From Ancylostoma caninum (taxonomy: Eukaryota; Nematoda; Chromadorea; Rhabditida; Ancylostomatidae): a stretch of 64,000 nt of DNA. Of this stretch, positions 36,334-48,400 are shown piece after piece. The translations under genes and the position numbers were made by a program. Every line of letters starts with the position of its first letter. Position 1 is the stretch's first letter. Under the pieces are notes generated by a model. It searched no databases. It was not told where the DNA came from and was given only the letters and a program-made list of their open reading frames with translations. The DNA lies in the NCBI GenBank assembly GCA_037903475.1, contig JBAJFG010000545.1, forward strand, positions 1,054,001 through 1,118,000, read 5' to 3'.

Positions 36334-37275
36334 TCTACGGGGTCAGGCGCGGGGGCAACGTACTTACAAGTAGCGGCACACCTATTCTACGCGGCGGTAC
36401 CATTACATCGCGGCTAACGGCTATCTAGGTAAGCATTGACTTGTTTTACTTCACTGATCTCGTTTTTCGCTTTTACTGTCATGTTGGATTATAACTTGTG
36501 GACTGATTGGGCGTTTGGGAGGATATGATACATTTGGTTTTGACTTTCCAGGCTCTGAAACGCTAGCCGGAATAAAGACTGTGAAATAAAGACTCTCGGT
36601 TTTGCTGCTCAAGTTATTCAACAGAACTGTATTCACTATGCCGAGATTCAAAGAAGGTCGAACGTTCACACATTTGATTTTCATTAATATGGCCCGCGAT
36701 TCAATAATTCAAGGAACTTCTCATGTTATACGTCTGATTAAGAACTCAGCGACCGCACACTTTTCTGTCGTTTTCATTGAACAACTTGAAAATGCTCAAG
36801 GGATTTCGCGCCGCCTTATTCTTCAGTGTTTTGCCAGAAAATTTTTGCTGCATAGTCAAACGATAGCACATTTAACTTGCATTAGATATGATTATCCGAA
36901 GAAGGGAGAGTGTATGAATAGTTTACTCGGATCCACAATTTGCTGAATACTGCGGCACTAATTGGCTGAGTTGTCAGCGGCTGTTATCCGATTTCCGCTG
37001 GTTTAACCTTGGATTAAACCAACCTGTTGCTGACCATGTGTTTACGAAGAGCCATTCCAATTACCATCGCTGATTTCTGCTTGCCCATCGCTGTGAGGTT
37101 GTTGTGGTCGTGGATTTCACCGCAAATTGACCTCGATTGCCGACTGCTCCGCCCATCACGACGGTCTAAATCACACTTCCATTAACCACTTGTTTGTACA
37201 CATAGATTACTACAATTATCCGAGGTTTTTTCTCGTTTAAGGACTTCGGGAACTGCATGTGGAAATTTCCCTGGC
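36334..37275. other. Sequence between the Penelope remnant and the RTE element
   Basis: The first 100 bases after the GIY-YIG stop are GC-rich and may be the retroelement 3' end. An unsupported open frame of 114 codons lies at 36602-36946 (plus strand); I do not recognise it. Confidence 0.3.
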
Positions 37276-37295
37276 ACTTTACGCTGCACATCAGG
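37276..37295. repeat. Target-site duplication, left copy
   Basis: 20-bp sequence beginning ACTTTACGCTGCACATC, identical to 40468-40487. It borders the RTE-type element, and the flanking base differs on each side. Confidence 0.9.
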
Positions 37296-40200
37296 CCAAA
37301 AGCTCGCACTCTAACGACTGGGAAGCGCATGAGAGGCGAGTAGGGGCCGCCTCTAACAAATAAGTCCCTTGTCCACGGGGGGAATTCCTTCTCCCCGTAA
37401 ATCGAATGCCGGCGACAGGCCGCAGTGACAGGCCGGCTGACGAACACCCCATGTCACATCACATGGATCATGACGCCAAATGGATTTGAGCAGAATGCTA
37501 CGGCGTACGCGGGAATCGACGCCCACTCGCGGGGCCCGGTGAGTGTGGACAATAATATGCGAGGGTCCTCGATGTTTCTCGAACGGCGGCATCGGGGGGC
37601 AAGCAGGCGAGTCGTTAAGGATCACTGCGTAGCCAATACGCGTATTGCGACTTTGAACGTTGGCACGTTGACAGGTCGCTCATATGAGCTAGCAGCAGCA
37701 CTACAGCGCCGACGAATCGACCTATGCGCTGTGCAGGAGACAAGATGGTCAGGAAGCAAATCCAAGGACATCGGATGCGGCTACAAGATCGTCTATAATG
37801 GCAGTCCAGGTACAAGGAACGGCGTCGGGGTCATCGTCTCTGAAAGGTTCAGGGATTCCATAGCAGTCGTAGAGCGTTTTGACGACCGTCTTATGAAGAT
37901 TGTTATTGTCACGCAAGAACGGCGCATTCACTTCTTCTCGGCATATGCTCCACAGACTGGATGCACCGATCGGGTCAAGGATGACTTCTGGGCACTGATT
38001 GGTGAGACGACCGCAGCAATACCTCCAGAAGACACGATCATCATTGCGGGAGACCTGAATGGCCACGTAGGAGTGACGAAAGACGGCTACAGGTGCCACG
38101 GTGGCTTCGGATACGGGGTGCGCAACGACGATGGTGAGCGTATACTCGACTATGCCGAGTCTCACAATCTTGTCATAGCAAACACGAAGTTCCGAAAGCG
38201 ACCATCCCACCTTGTTACTTTCTACAGTGGTGGCAACGAGACACAGATCGATTACGTCCTCGTGAGGTACCGAGACCAGAAGCTTGTCACGGACGCAAAA
38301 GTTGTGCCTTACGAGACGGTCACGTCCCAGCATCGACCGCTAATCTGCACGATGAAAATCACTCCGCCAAATCAGAGGCGCGTCGAGCGATGTGGGCCGG
38401 CTCGAATCAGGTGGTGGAGACTAAGAGAGAGACAAGTAGATGTCATCTCCAAGATCGAGTTGCCACCTGTCACGAACGTAGATGAGACATGGCAAGGGGC
38501 TACCAATAATATCCTTGCAGCAGCTCGTTCCGAACTTGGCACTACCAAACCAGACCGACGGAAGATCGAAAGAAAGACTTGGCTTTGGACGGAAGAAGTG
38601 AGAACGAAAGTCCGCGAAAAGAAGCGTTTGTACCATCTCTTCCTTGACAATAAAACGGCAGACAACTGGAGCAGTTACAGGGAGGCAAAGAGGGCTGCGA
38701 AGAAGGCCGTGGCCGCTGCGAAAGCGGCTCATTACGATGAAGTCTGTAAGAAGTTGGACTCGAAAGACGGTGAGCGCTTTATTTACCGACTGGCGAAGTC
38801 GCGTCAGCGCCAAGCAGACGATGTCGAGAAGTTTCACGGCGTTAACGATGAACAAGGCCATCTTCTCATGGACCGCAAGATGGCGACGCAACGATGGAGG
38901 GATTATTTTGAGAAAGTCTCCACGGAAGAATTTGCGCATCCTTCTGTCCCAGAAATCCCGCCCACCTTCGGACCGGTACAGCCGATCACCATCGAAGAGA
39001 CCATGTTTGCATTGAAACGTATGAAGCTAGGCAAAGCGACTGGTCCAGATGATATGGCAGCGGAAGTGTGGAAGGCACAGGGTTGGAGCTCCGCCGAATG
39101 GTTGACGAAATTTTTCAACTTGGCAATAGCGGAGAAGAAGGTGCCCGAGGACTGGCAACGAAGCATCACCATCCCGATCTGGAAAGGTAAGGGCAGTCCC
39201 GCAGATTGCGCGAACTATAGGCCAATCCGTCTGTTGTCGCACACCATGAAGATCTTCGAGCGTATCATTGATCGCCGGATTCGTGAAATTGTTCAACTAT
39301 CCCCGAACCAGTGCGGTTTTGTACCCGGATGCGGCACTACCGATGCCATCCATGCTGCCCGTCTCCTGATCGAGAAGCATCGTGAGAAGAAACGGCCACT
39401 GCACCTAGCGTTCCTCGACCTGGAGAAGGCCTTCGATCGCGTTCCGCACGAAGTGATCTGGTACGCAATGCGGCTTCAAGGCATTCCGGAGGAGCTTCTC
39501 AGATGGGTGCAGATGCTTTACGCCGATCATAGGAGTAAAGTGCAGGCGGCAGCCGGCACATCGACAGAGTTTCCCATAACCGTTGGCGTACACCAAGGCT
39601 CAGCTCTCTCTCCTCTCCTTTTCATCGTTGTCATGGATGCCCTCACAAAGGACCTTCAAAGACCGGTTCCTTGGACGCTGTTGTATGCCGACGACGTAAT
39701 GCTAGCATCTGAAGACAAGGGTGAGCTTGAACGGCAGACGCAAGCGTGGAGTGACCGACTGGCACGGTTTGGCCTTCGCCTCAACATTAAGAAGACCGTG
39801 TATCTGACCACAGACGAACACGAGCCCGGCACTATTAAAGTTAATGGCATGAATCTCCCGAGAGCCACTGCGTTCAAATACCTCGGTTCAATGGTCTCAT
39901 CGGACGGCAGTCTCGCTCATGAGATGATCGCACGCGTTAACGCTGCGTGGCTGAAGTGGCGCTCACTGACTGGTGTGCTGTGCGACAAGAGCATCCCAGA
40001 CCGCCTGAAGTCGAAGATCTACCGAACAGTGGTACGCCCGGTCGCGCTCTATGGTGCCGAATGTTGGCCTGCCACCAAGGAAATGGAGCGCCGAATCAAC
40101 GTCATGGAAATGAGGATGCTGCGGTGGATGGGTGGCATTACGCAGCTGGATCGCTTCTGCAACCAGGACATACGGCAGCGATTTGGAGTTACTGCGATAG

Positions 40201-40467
40201 CCGACAAACTCCGTGAGGCGCGTCTGCGATGGTTCGGCCACGTTCTCCGTGCTGATGGCGATAAAGTCTGTAGGATTGGCTTCAATCTAGAAGTACCAGG
40301 AAAGCGACCGAAAGGACGACCAAAGCAAAGATGGCTTGACACTCTGCACGCCGACCTCAAGCTGGTTAGGATCCATCCCGACCAGGCGCACGACAGGGCA
40401 ATATGGCGTCAAAGGATCAGCAAAGCGGACCCCGCTACGAAACGGGAAAAACGCTAGGAAGAAGAAG
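37296..40467 (+). mobile_element. Full-length RTE-type non-LTR retrotransposon
   Basis: A 3172-bp insertion bounded by perfect 20-bp direct repeats. It has a 5' leader of about 130 bases, one uninterrupted open frame (37425-40457), and a 3' end only ten bases beyond the stop, made of GAA triplets (GAAGAAGAAG). A short 3' tail of simple repeats, a single endonuclease plus reverse transcriptase frame, and long target-site duplications are hallmarks of RTE-clade LINEs. No stop or frameshift is present, so the copy looks young and possibly still active. Confidence 0.92.
37425..40457 (+). CDS. RTE-type endonuclease/reverse transcriptase
   Basis: A single frame of 1010 codons. The N-terminal AP-like endonuclease (about residues 70-310) shows QETRW (residue 104), SAYAPQ, AGDLNGHVG (209), QIDYVLV and SQHRPL (301, replacing the usual SDH). 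The reverse transcriptase (about 520-830) shows GPDDMAAEVWK, NYRPIRLLS, FLDLEKAFDRVP (663), VHQGSALSPLLF and YADD (754), then KYLGSMVS. The C-terminal region has RMLRWMGG, LRWFGHVLR and GRPKQRWLDTL, as in RTE/Craft-like elements. The enzyme nicks target DNA and reverse-transcribes its own RNA at the nick. All catalytic motifs are intact. The first Met used here precedes the endonuclease by about 70 residues, and the true start could be further in. Coding GC is much higher than in the surrounding DNA. Confidence 0.95.
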   Translation: MTGRLTNTPCHITWIMTPNGFEQNATAYAGIDAHSRGPVSVDNNMRGSSMFLERRHRGASRRVVKDHCVANTRIATLNVGTLTGRSYELAAALQRRRIDLCAVQETRWSGSKSKDIGCGYKIVYNGSPGTRNGVGVIVSERFRDSIAVVERFDDRLMKIVIVTQERRIHFFSAYAPQTGCTDRVKDDFWALIGETTAAIPPEDTIIIAGDLNGHVGVTKDGYRCHGGFGYGVRNDDGERILDYAESHNLVIANTKFRKRPSHLVTFYSGGNETQIDYVLVRYRDQKLVTDAKVVPYETVTSQHRPLICTMKITPPNQRRVERCGPARIRWWRLRERQVDVISKIELPPVTNVDETWQGATNNILAAARSELGTTKPDRRKIERKTWLWTEEVRTKVREKKRLYHLFLDNKTADNWSSYREAKRAAKKAVAAAKAAHYDEVCKKLDSKDGERFIYRLAKSRQRQADDVEKFHGVNDEQGHLLMDRKMATQRWRDYFEKVSTEEFAHPSVPEIPPTFGPVQPITIEETMFALKRMKLGKATGPDDMAAEVWKAQGWSSAEWLTKFFNLAIAEKKVPEDWQRSITIPIWKGKGSPADCANYRPIRLLSHTMKIFERIIDRRIREIVQLSPNQCGFVPGCGTTDAIHAARLLIEKHREKKRPLHLAFLDLEKAFDRVPHEVIWYAMRLQGIPEELLRWVQMLYADHRSKVQAAAGTSTEFPITVGVHQGSALSPLLFIVVMDALTKDLQRPVPWTLLYADDVMLASEDKGELERQTQAWSDRLARFGLRLNIKKTVYLTTDEHEPGTIKVNGMNLPRATAFKYLGSMVSSDGSLAHEMIARVNAAWLKWRSLTGVLCDKSIPDRLKSKIYRTVVRPVALYGAECWPATKEMERRINVMEMRMLRWMGGITQLDRFCNQDIRQRFGVTAIADKLREARLRWFGHVLRADGDKVCRIGFNLEVPGKRPKGRPKQRWLDTLHADLKLVRIHPDQAHDRAIWRQRISKADPATKREKR

Positions 40468-40487
40468 ACTTTACGCTGCACATCAGG
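40468..40487. repeat. Target-site duplication, right copy
   Basis: Exact copy of the 20 bases at 37276-37295, immediately after the GAAGAAGAAG tail of the element. Confidence 0.9.
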
Positions 40488-42343
40488 GTTTCTTTAAGTA
40501 AAACTGTCTTGGATTTACTGACTTCTATGTTTGTACAGGGATCCGATGCAAGGCATTCACATGCCTCCTCGAGGATGTAGCCTAAAGTTCTGGAAAATTC
40601 TGGGAGCAAATAACCTCTAATTCTGGCTAAATTATGCCATGTTACTATTTTCTAAACTAATTGTAGTACTTCTGCATCTAGCTCTTGGTTATTTGTTCCA
40701 ATTAGATGTTGATTTTCTCCTACTATTTACTGGAGTGGGAGTCGTCCAGAATGATAGGAGAAACGGAAAATTGTAGGTCTTGACTCGAAACCTGTCCCTG
40801 ATTAGCTAATCCTCGGACTCCCTCGTTTCTTCTACCAGCAGATGAGCATGTTCCATAGCAACCTGCAATTTTGGAGAAATTTTTCAGGAGGAACTGTGTA
40901 ATCATACCGGTTGCTGCTTCTTTGCTTTGCCACTACTTAGATTGCCAGTTTCAGCTACATTTAATGCTGGTAACTATGATTTCCATGTGCTTTCTTCTCT
41001 AAACCTGTGCTTTATGTTCTAATGATGCTTTCAATTCTTCTGCCAACCAGGTTGTTAAGTGGTTGACTACACTGACCTGAAGTTTCGACCAGATGATCGT
41101 CTTCAAAGGCCTAAAAATGGCCAGCGGCTCTTATCTGTGATTGGAACCGCCAAGCCACTCCACTCACCCTGCCCATTTCCCAAAATTACCCCAAGCTTGC
41201 TTCTCCAAACGACTCAGGACACAGAGTAAACGAACCTTGTCGCTTCTACCACCTAACAGCCTGGTTGGAAGATTGAAAGCATCACGGCTAACAATTTTAC
41301 GATGCCTCAGGTAGTCGGTGAAGATAAAATAGCATCATCAAGCACAACATACATATGGTCATCAAGTATAGCATACAGTGATTGATAGGTTATTCTATCA
41401 TTCCATTAGTAATTTAAAATAAATTCTGTAGGATCGGTTCTTCCAACTAAACTCTCATAGCATACCACTTCAGTTGGTGTGGTTGCAGTGGGGGCTAATT
41501 GAAAGACATTTGTGGATTCGACTAAAGGGGATTTTTTGACTCGTAGTCATTTTAAGTTATTATATTTCATGCAAACATATAGCCTATTTCATGCACTTTA
41601 CATGTAAAAGCTTTCCGTTAGAATTACATTCTAAATAAAGTTCGATAGAAGCCAAATGTTCTATAGGGTAATTTCATTAGTGACACAGAAATCCTAGAAT
41701 TGTCTGACTTATGGCACTTCTTTCACCTTCTTTCAGGTGTTGCAAAGGCGCGAATGGCAGACAGGCCACTGCCGACTGATGTTCACACATCAACGTTATT
41801 ATACATTACCATCACCGTCTTATCAACTCTATAAATCAGGTTTTTGGGAATGCTGGCTTTTTTGAAGGGTCATATATTGTGTACCTGTCAGTTTGTCTGA
41901 TCTAGCATTTCTCATAACTTGAACTAAAAAGAACACTAGTACAACAACTAGTACGACCGAAGAACACTAGTAAAATATTAGTATAACCCGTATCGTAGGA
42001 TCTAGTACGTCATGCTATTTTTTGCTGGAGTAGCATGGATCAACAAGGTCACCGCAATTTTCTTTGTTGACGAATGGGTTGACTTTTGCTGTTTATTATT
42101 TGGCCTATTCGTTCTTATTCATGTTCACACACAGACCTATTTTTGCTGGTTGAAGTGGACCAGAAATTATAGTGCAAAGTAATTTCTTCATCCATTATAA
42201 CTGTCAAGTGCACGTGGAGTGGTCGTACTTTTTGTGTTCCTGTGCTCTTAGATGTATGTATCTAACAGAAAGCAGAAAATTGTCATAGTTGACGTCGTTA
42301 TTCAGGCCATTTCCGAATTGTGACATTGCTATGTCTGTCTCTC
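40488..42343. other. Intergenic; nothing recognised
   Basis: No supported exon. A short cluster of CTAGTA/ACTAGT words lies at 41935-41990. Confidence 0.3.
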
Positions 42344-42524
42344 ATTTATTTATTTATTTATTTATTCATTTATTTATTTATTTGTTCATCCATTCATTCA
42401 TCTATTTGACTAATTCATTCATTCATTCATTCATTTATCCATTCATTCATTCATTCATTCATTCATTCATTCATTCATTCATTCACCCATTCATCTCACT
42501 CCATTCATTCATTCACTCATTTAG
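42344..42524. repeat. ATTT/ATTC tetranucleotide microsatellite
   Basis: About 180 bases of degenerate (TTTA)n merging into (ATTC)n, with the longest pure ATTC run around 42440-42486. It produces an artificial frame of Ile-His-Ser-Phe repeats that should not be read as a gene. Confidence 0.95.
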
Positions 42525-45055
42525 AGAGGGCCATTTTTGCATGAGAATGTTATTCCACAAATCCTTCCATGTTTTTCATACGAGTTTTCGTGCGAGTTAC
42601 GCAATGAAGTAAGTAAGTGATCAATTTCCTAATGTGGTTCAACGGAGTGTGGTGTGTAGGTGGCAGGGGAGGTGGAAGAAACTGGTAGTTGTCAGTGTAA
42701 TGGTATCAAACGTCTCCAGCTCGTGTTAGTGGCCTCACATAAGACCTGTCCTTGGTTCTGTAACATTTTCACTGATGTCACTTCCTTCATGTCTTACACG
42801 GTTCTTGCTTGTTACTTTTTTCCTTGGTTATAGTTGGGAAACCCACTTAGAAAGTTCTCCCACCAATCCAGTGCTTATTTTAAGCGACTTTTTGGATTAT
42901 TTTCTTGGCACATGTGTCGGCTACATGTTGCGGTCTTTCCCAAACTTCTGTTAACTACATTCAGAAGCTTGATTCCGACGGTTTGATCAAATTGGGCCTC
43001 TGGGATTTATTTTGCCAGAAAAGTATGGCAAAATACTTCACTAAATTTACTCGAAGCTGCCGAAATAAATGTGCATCTGGACAAGTTTTACATAATAGAT
43101 AGGGACGAAGATTGCATTTCTGAGTTTTAATGATCTTGAAAGTTAAATTTCCCTAGCGGATAAACTTGAGTCCAGCCTCAGGAGTGAGATCTTGTTCTGA
43201 ACTCTACAATCTTCATGAATTAATATCCTTTAACAATTTCCTTGGCCTACCACGCCTCCTTGGCTAGTACTCACTTTCCTGGAACTTTTCGGGAGAGTTC
43301 CAACCCCCTCCCCATTCGGAGTAGATGAGTTTCTCCAGGGGAATATGCTACATCTCGCTATTGAAGTATACCTATTTTAACAAAAAAAAGATGTCCACCT
43401 TAGAAGAGCGTGCAGACCACAACTTTCTGATGAACTTCATGGATACGGATGCGGAATGTCCACTTTTCCACCCCGGGAAAATTTTGCGATACTCATTCCA
43501 ACTTTTAATAATTTGTAGTGCATTAAGTCCTACCAGCCGCCACCTCTTTTTCTGCAGATGCGTTGTAACTTTAAATTAACATCCTCGTGAAAAAAAATTC
43601 CTCGGCTGTAGTTTTAACTCGCTTCGGTTTTACTCAGCATTGCGATTCGAGTCAGGAGTTTGCCGGAACTGGATCTGATGACCTTGTTTCGGAATTGCGT
43701 GTACTCTTGTGACGATCAGCTCGAATCGATATCGTTAAGCCTTCTTTTCGGGAAAGTGTGCTTTGCTCGATACTCATTGTTTCCGGAGTCTGAAGCTGTT
43801 CTGTGGGGAATTTGCGGTTTGGCTGGTTAGCGAGCAACGATAACTTTTTATAACTGGTAGCGTGAACCAATTTGGGATTGAATGGGTTTTACAGGTCTCA
43901 TCGTTCAAATTTGTCTCGTCTGTGACAGGTTTCCCATTCGTCATCAGTGACATTTCACGTTTTCGTTCCACTACCAGCATCTTTTCACTTCCATTCGGAA
44001 TGTATCAGTCTTTGAATTTTCATTTGGAGTTTTCCCTCTACATAAAGTAGTACTATGATTTATAAAGCTACGAATCAATTATTGAGCTTTTTTCGTGGTT
44101 TTGAAACCTCGCAACTGCGCTCTCTGCTTAGGAAGCGTCCAGACCGTCACTTTCTCCCTTTTCAGTTTTGCGGTTTTGAAGTGACTCATGCCTGGTCTCC
44201 CGCTGCGTCGTCGTCGGCAATTGCGATCCGGAATCCCTCCAACTTGTTCTTCTTCTCGATCACTGACTGTTGTACCGGCGATGTTTCCCTCCATCTTCGC
44301 TGAATATTATAAAAACACTATTTGGTTGCTTTTTTTCTGTTCATTGACATATTAGGGAGCGGAGGTTGGATAGGTTGACCACAGTATTCCATGCGTTCAT
44401 GTAGAGCTTTGGACTGGTGTCCTTTTTTTTTGAAATACTTTAGGTACATGGGTGTCTGCGACGATATCGTTGTTTTACCTTGTACTACATACTGTAAGAA
44501 AACACATTTTCCAGTTATCCAGGACTGAAAATAAGCTAGTCTGGATAGTCTAGACATTTCTATCGAGATAGCGGAGCTTTATGGCTTTGCCGGGCTTCAC
44601 GAACTCTTGGTTCTATCCATTTGATGCATATGGAGAGGTAGGCGGTGCCACTGCTGTCTGATTGGCACTTTCAAACAGCTTTTTTCCGTCCTTCAATCCC
44701 ATCTCATCCGGTATTAGAGGGCGAATCCACTATATGTGTCCAAATTTGAGCAAAAGATGACTTGATACGAAAGCGAGAAGCGGCTCTTTGAATGCACCAA
44801 TCATGCAGCAGTGACACCGCCCCATTTGTCGCTACGGTGCATCACGCCTTTCCCTAGGCGCCTTGCTCTACTGAACTTCCGGGTTTAAAGTATGCTCGGA
44901 ATGCCGTTACTCTTACTACCACAATGAGAAGTGATCCAAGCAGTGCAAAGTGGCAGTCGATACGTATCTTTTGCACTGTCGTCACCGCTTCCATGGCCTA
45001 TCCGTTTTAATCTGTTTTGAACTGACGCATATCGAAGTTATTTTCAGAAAATTTG
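42525..45055. other. Intergenic; one weak minus-strand gene candidate
   Basis: No firm gene. On the minus strand an ATG at 44294 follows an AATATTCAG acceptor and opens a 71-codon basic frame (MEGNIAGTTVSDREEEQ). Further Ser/Thr-rich frames follow at 43980-43774 and 43870-43652. I could not join them in phase, so they are not annotated as a gene. Confidence 0.25.
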
Positions 45056-45430
45056 AAAACCGTGTTTTGCATGAGATTGAAGGATGCAAATCCCATGCGT
45101 GCTCACGCAAAACACGGTTTTTCAACCAATAGTTCTATACCAGCGATGGTAAATCCATGTAAAACCCATGCACATCTATGCAGAACCCATGCACGTTACT
45201 GAGAAAATCGTGCGTTTTTCGTGGGTTCTCTATAGGACTCCGATTGCGTCGGATTTTTGGAGACGCATTGGTTATGCATGGATATGCATGGCTTTTGCAC
45301 GGATTTGCATGTTTTTTTCATAGATTTGACTTCTGCTGGTAAGGAACTATTTATTGGCTGAAAGATTGCTCGAGCACGCATGTCTGAATCTTCGGATTTG
45401 CATCTTTCAATCTCATGCAAAACATGTTTT
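45056..45430. repeat. Inverted-repeat (MITE-like) element of about 375 bp
   Basis: The left arm (45056-45092, AAAACCGTGTTTTGCATGAG onward) is mirrored by the right arm (45394-45430) with few mismatches. A smaller hairpin is nested at the left end: 45056-45075 pairs with 45102-45121 in 19 of 20 positions. The interior is rich in ATGCA words. There is no coding capacity and no obvious target-site duplication. Two pairing alternatives for one arm are unusual. Confidence 0.7.
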
Positions 45431-48400
45431 TTAAGCCTCCTGAGTTCTTACTGCTCGACTTAAATAGACTTGTTGAGTTCGTGTTCGTCAGAAATGTCAG
45501 TTAATTGATCCATGACGAACTACAAATCCAGAACCACGTATCCACTAGCATTGCTCGTTGTTTGATGGAGCAATCAGGCTGTCTGTTCGAATTGCGAGGT
45601 AGTCGCCGTAACGGGGGGATCGAACCAGACTGTCACATCCGTTAAGATGCGCGCGGAAATTTATCAGGGCAAGCCAGCCGACCTCGTCCGCAGATTTCCA
45701 TTATCATTTCGGATTGCGTCCGTCATTTTATGCGTGGAATCACATATTATCTCCATACTGCCGGCTACTGCGCGTTCTCATGACATTTGAAGCGCTTCCC
45801 GCACGAAAATTGCGCTGTTTTCATGTGTTCGCAGTGCGTGTGTGTGTGCGGGTGTAGACGAGTTTTCCGAGGGGGAGCCACGGTGAAGTAGCATAATGGA
45901 GGGCAAAAATTGCGCGCTGCTGCACTTCGGGCACCTCATTTGACGCTGACGAGACTCGTTCCGTTCGTTATGACAATGTTCGCATGGAGAAGCACATCTT
46001 CTTGGACGATCTAAGGGCTTTGATGATGAGGATTCGAGAGGTTCGATTTGACTCGATTCTCATCCTATTCCGGGCCCATTCTTCACATGGAAACCAACCT
46101 TCCCACTTTCCGGGCTGGATCTATTTAAACAGTTGGACAGACACTACAACACAGGGTGTTCCACACACAATTCAATTTTTTTACATTTATCAAAAATGCC
46201 CTTTCTCCAAATTTTGATGTAATATTCCTTCCACCAGTGATTTTTCTGCTTGTTTTTTACTCTAGCATAACATTGTTAATTTATGTTTTGGATAGCAAAG
46301 TATTTTTGATGGCTGTAAGTGTAAGAATCCAGTGACGTTGTTGATTATGAAAGTTTTATTTCCCTTTATTTATTTAGTTATTTACTTAATTTTTCTATCC
46401 GAGGTAATTATAGTTTTATACTGAGGTGTTAGCTTATTTTTTTGTTTTTCTGGTCACTGGGTCCTACTGGGGTCTCACAATAATTTATTCCCTTCTTGCC
46501 CGGTTTAGAACTGTCCACCTCTCTTTCTTCGAATCTTTTTTCTAAAATAACTGGGAGCATTGTGAGGAGACGCTGATCACAATGCTGCTGACGATTCTGT
46601 GCGGATTTTTCGGAAACGGAGAAGGAGTTAGGGTGGGATATCCATAGAAATTCAGGATATCTCTCACATCTTGCACAATGCCACCCTAGGACAAGGATAT
46701 GTATTCTTGGCAGATATCTCGCATTCCAGAATATTCTCGGATGTAGCCTGTCTCAAAATAAGAGGATCAGGGAACGGGGTTTTCAGCGCTCCTTCACGAA
46801 GAAATGACGATTTTGTTCGTGTAAAAATTAGGGAGCAAGAGCTGATTTTGATCTTAGTCCATGTTAACTGTGGAAAAATCTCTCACGCTACGGGAACAAG
46901 TATCTTTCTTGTTGTCCTACGTCAGCAGTGTACATCCGAAGTGGGGTCTCCTTCTCCCTCATTCCTGTGTCGTCCTCGTCTCATGGGAAAATTTATTTGA
47001 AAATCTATTGAGGTAAAGTGTCATTTATCTCAGGCAACAACTCAAAGAAAAAGATGACAGAGCAGTTCCTAAATAATTTCTCCAACATAGGCGAAATATT
47101 AATCAGTGCTAGCTTACATCGTTCTTGAAATGATGTGGAATAGCATCACCAAAATGTTGTTCCATTCATTTTTGCCACTAATGTGTCGCTACTTTCAAAG
47201 GGGACATCAAAAGCTGACAAATTCACTGTGACAGCGAGTTTATTTCGTACAACGACCTCGAAAATACCTATCTTTAGGTGAAATAACTACCACTTGAAAG
47301 CCTAATTCTCCAGAAAAAAAAGGCATCCAGAGTTTCTTTGATCTTCTTCCTTTTCTTTTTCCTTTGCTTCTCTTCAGTTCCGTACCATCTTGACAATTAA
47401 TATATACTAAAAGCAGTTGGCAGCTAAGACGAAATTGGCGTTTTCTGCTCAATGTCTGTCATGGAAATTCCGCAGAATCGTTCTGCTTAATGGAGATATG
47501 ATAGTCTGAGAGAAAACGATACATCATATTGTTTTCGATTCTCACCAGCGTTCAGTGTCTAAGATAGTGTTTCGGAACGTTCGGTGCTGTTGAAGTGGCT
47601 TGAAAACCAGTAAGGCGGATGTATCTGCTAATTACTGTGCTTTTCTTCAGACTTCCCAATGAAAAAATTCATTTTTCCTGTGATGCTGCCATCCGAGTGG
47701 CGGAAATTCCATTGTTACTGCGGTTTTGATTGGTGCAGCGACGAAATGTCTGACCTTGGAGGAACGAGCGTTGGTGACTTAATATCCTGTGGTTTGGCGA
47801 GCTCTGTTGTTGTTGTTTCTTTGGCCTGTTCTTTGTACAGGGTTACTTAACAGTATTTCTTTGCCGATCCCTCTTTGGTGTATGATAAATTGCGAAAGAT
47901 TTGAAAATTTTTAGAGTGGTTTTTATTTTCTTTATTTTCCTTTGTTCGGCAACATTTCATTATTTTGCAGTCTCCTGGATCAAAGGTGTCTATGTATGTT
48001 TTCGCCAGGATTTCTTTTCTACCCATCCTGGGCTGATGCCGCATAACCGGTTCTGGCCTTTTTTTGCTACCTCATTTCTGTTAAGACTGGCTGTGGCGAG
48101 GTCACTGCTCCTTTCTTGATTATCTCACGTGTATAGTGCAAGCACCTTCTTTTGTACCCGTCTGTGATGTCGCTCGCAGGCCACGAAACAGTGACGGTGA
48201 ATATAATTTGCTTCAGCGGAGATCAATTTTCCAAATTGTGTGCATTTCTTGGCTAAAGCTAAGGTCAAATAATCGCTGTTTCTGGGAACAGTGTCCGTTC
48301 TATCAACTTTCTGAAGGGGGCGTGGCATCGCTACAAACCTCATGTTCCGCTTATTCAGCGAAATTTGACTACAATCCCTTGAAAGATCCTATCGAAATCG

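Noticed and set aside
38372..39296. Several long minus-strand frames inside the retrotransposon
   Set aside because: They are antisense shadows of the high-GC RTE coding frame.
42289..42612. 107-codon plus-strand open frame with Ile/His/Ser/Phe repeats
   Set aside because: It is a translation of the ATTT/ATTC microsatellite, not a gene.
46671..47000. 109-codon plus-strand open frame
   Set aside because: No splice context, no motif and no neighbouring exons; it is compatible with chance.
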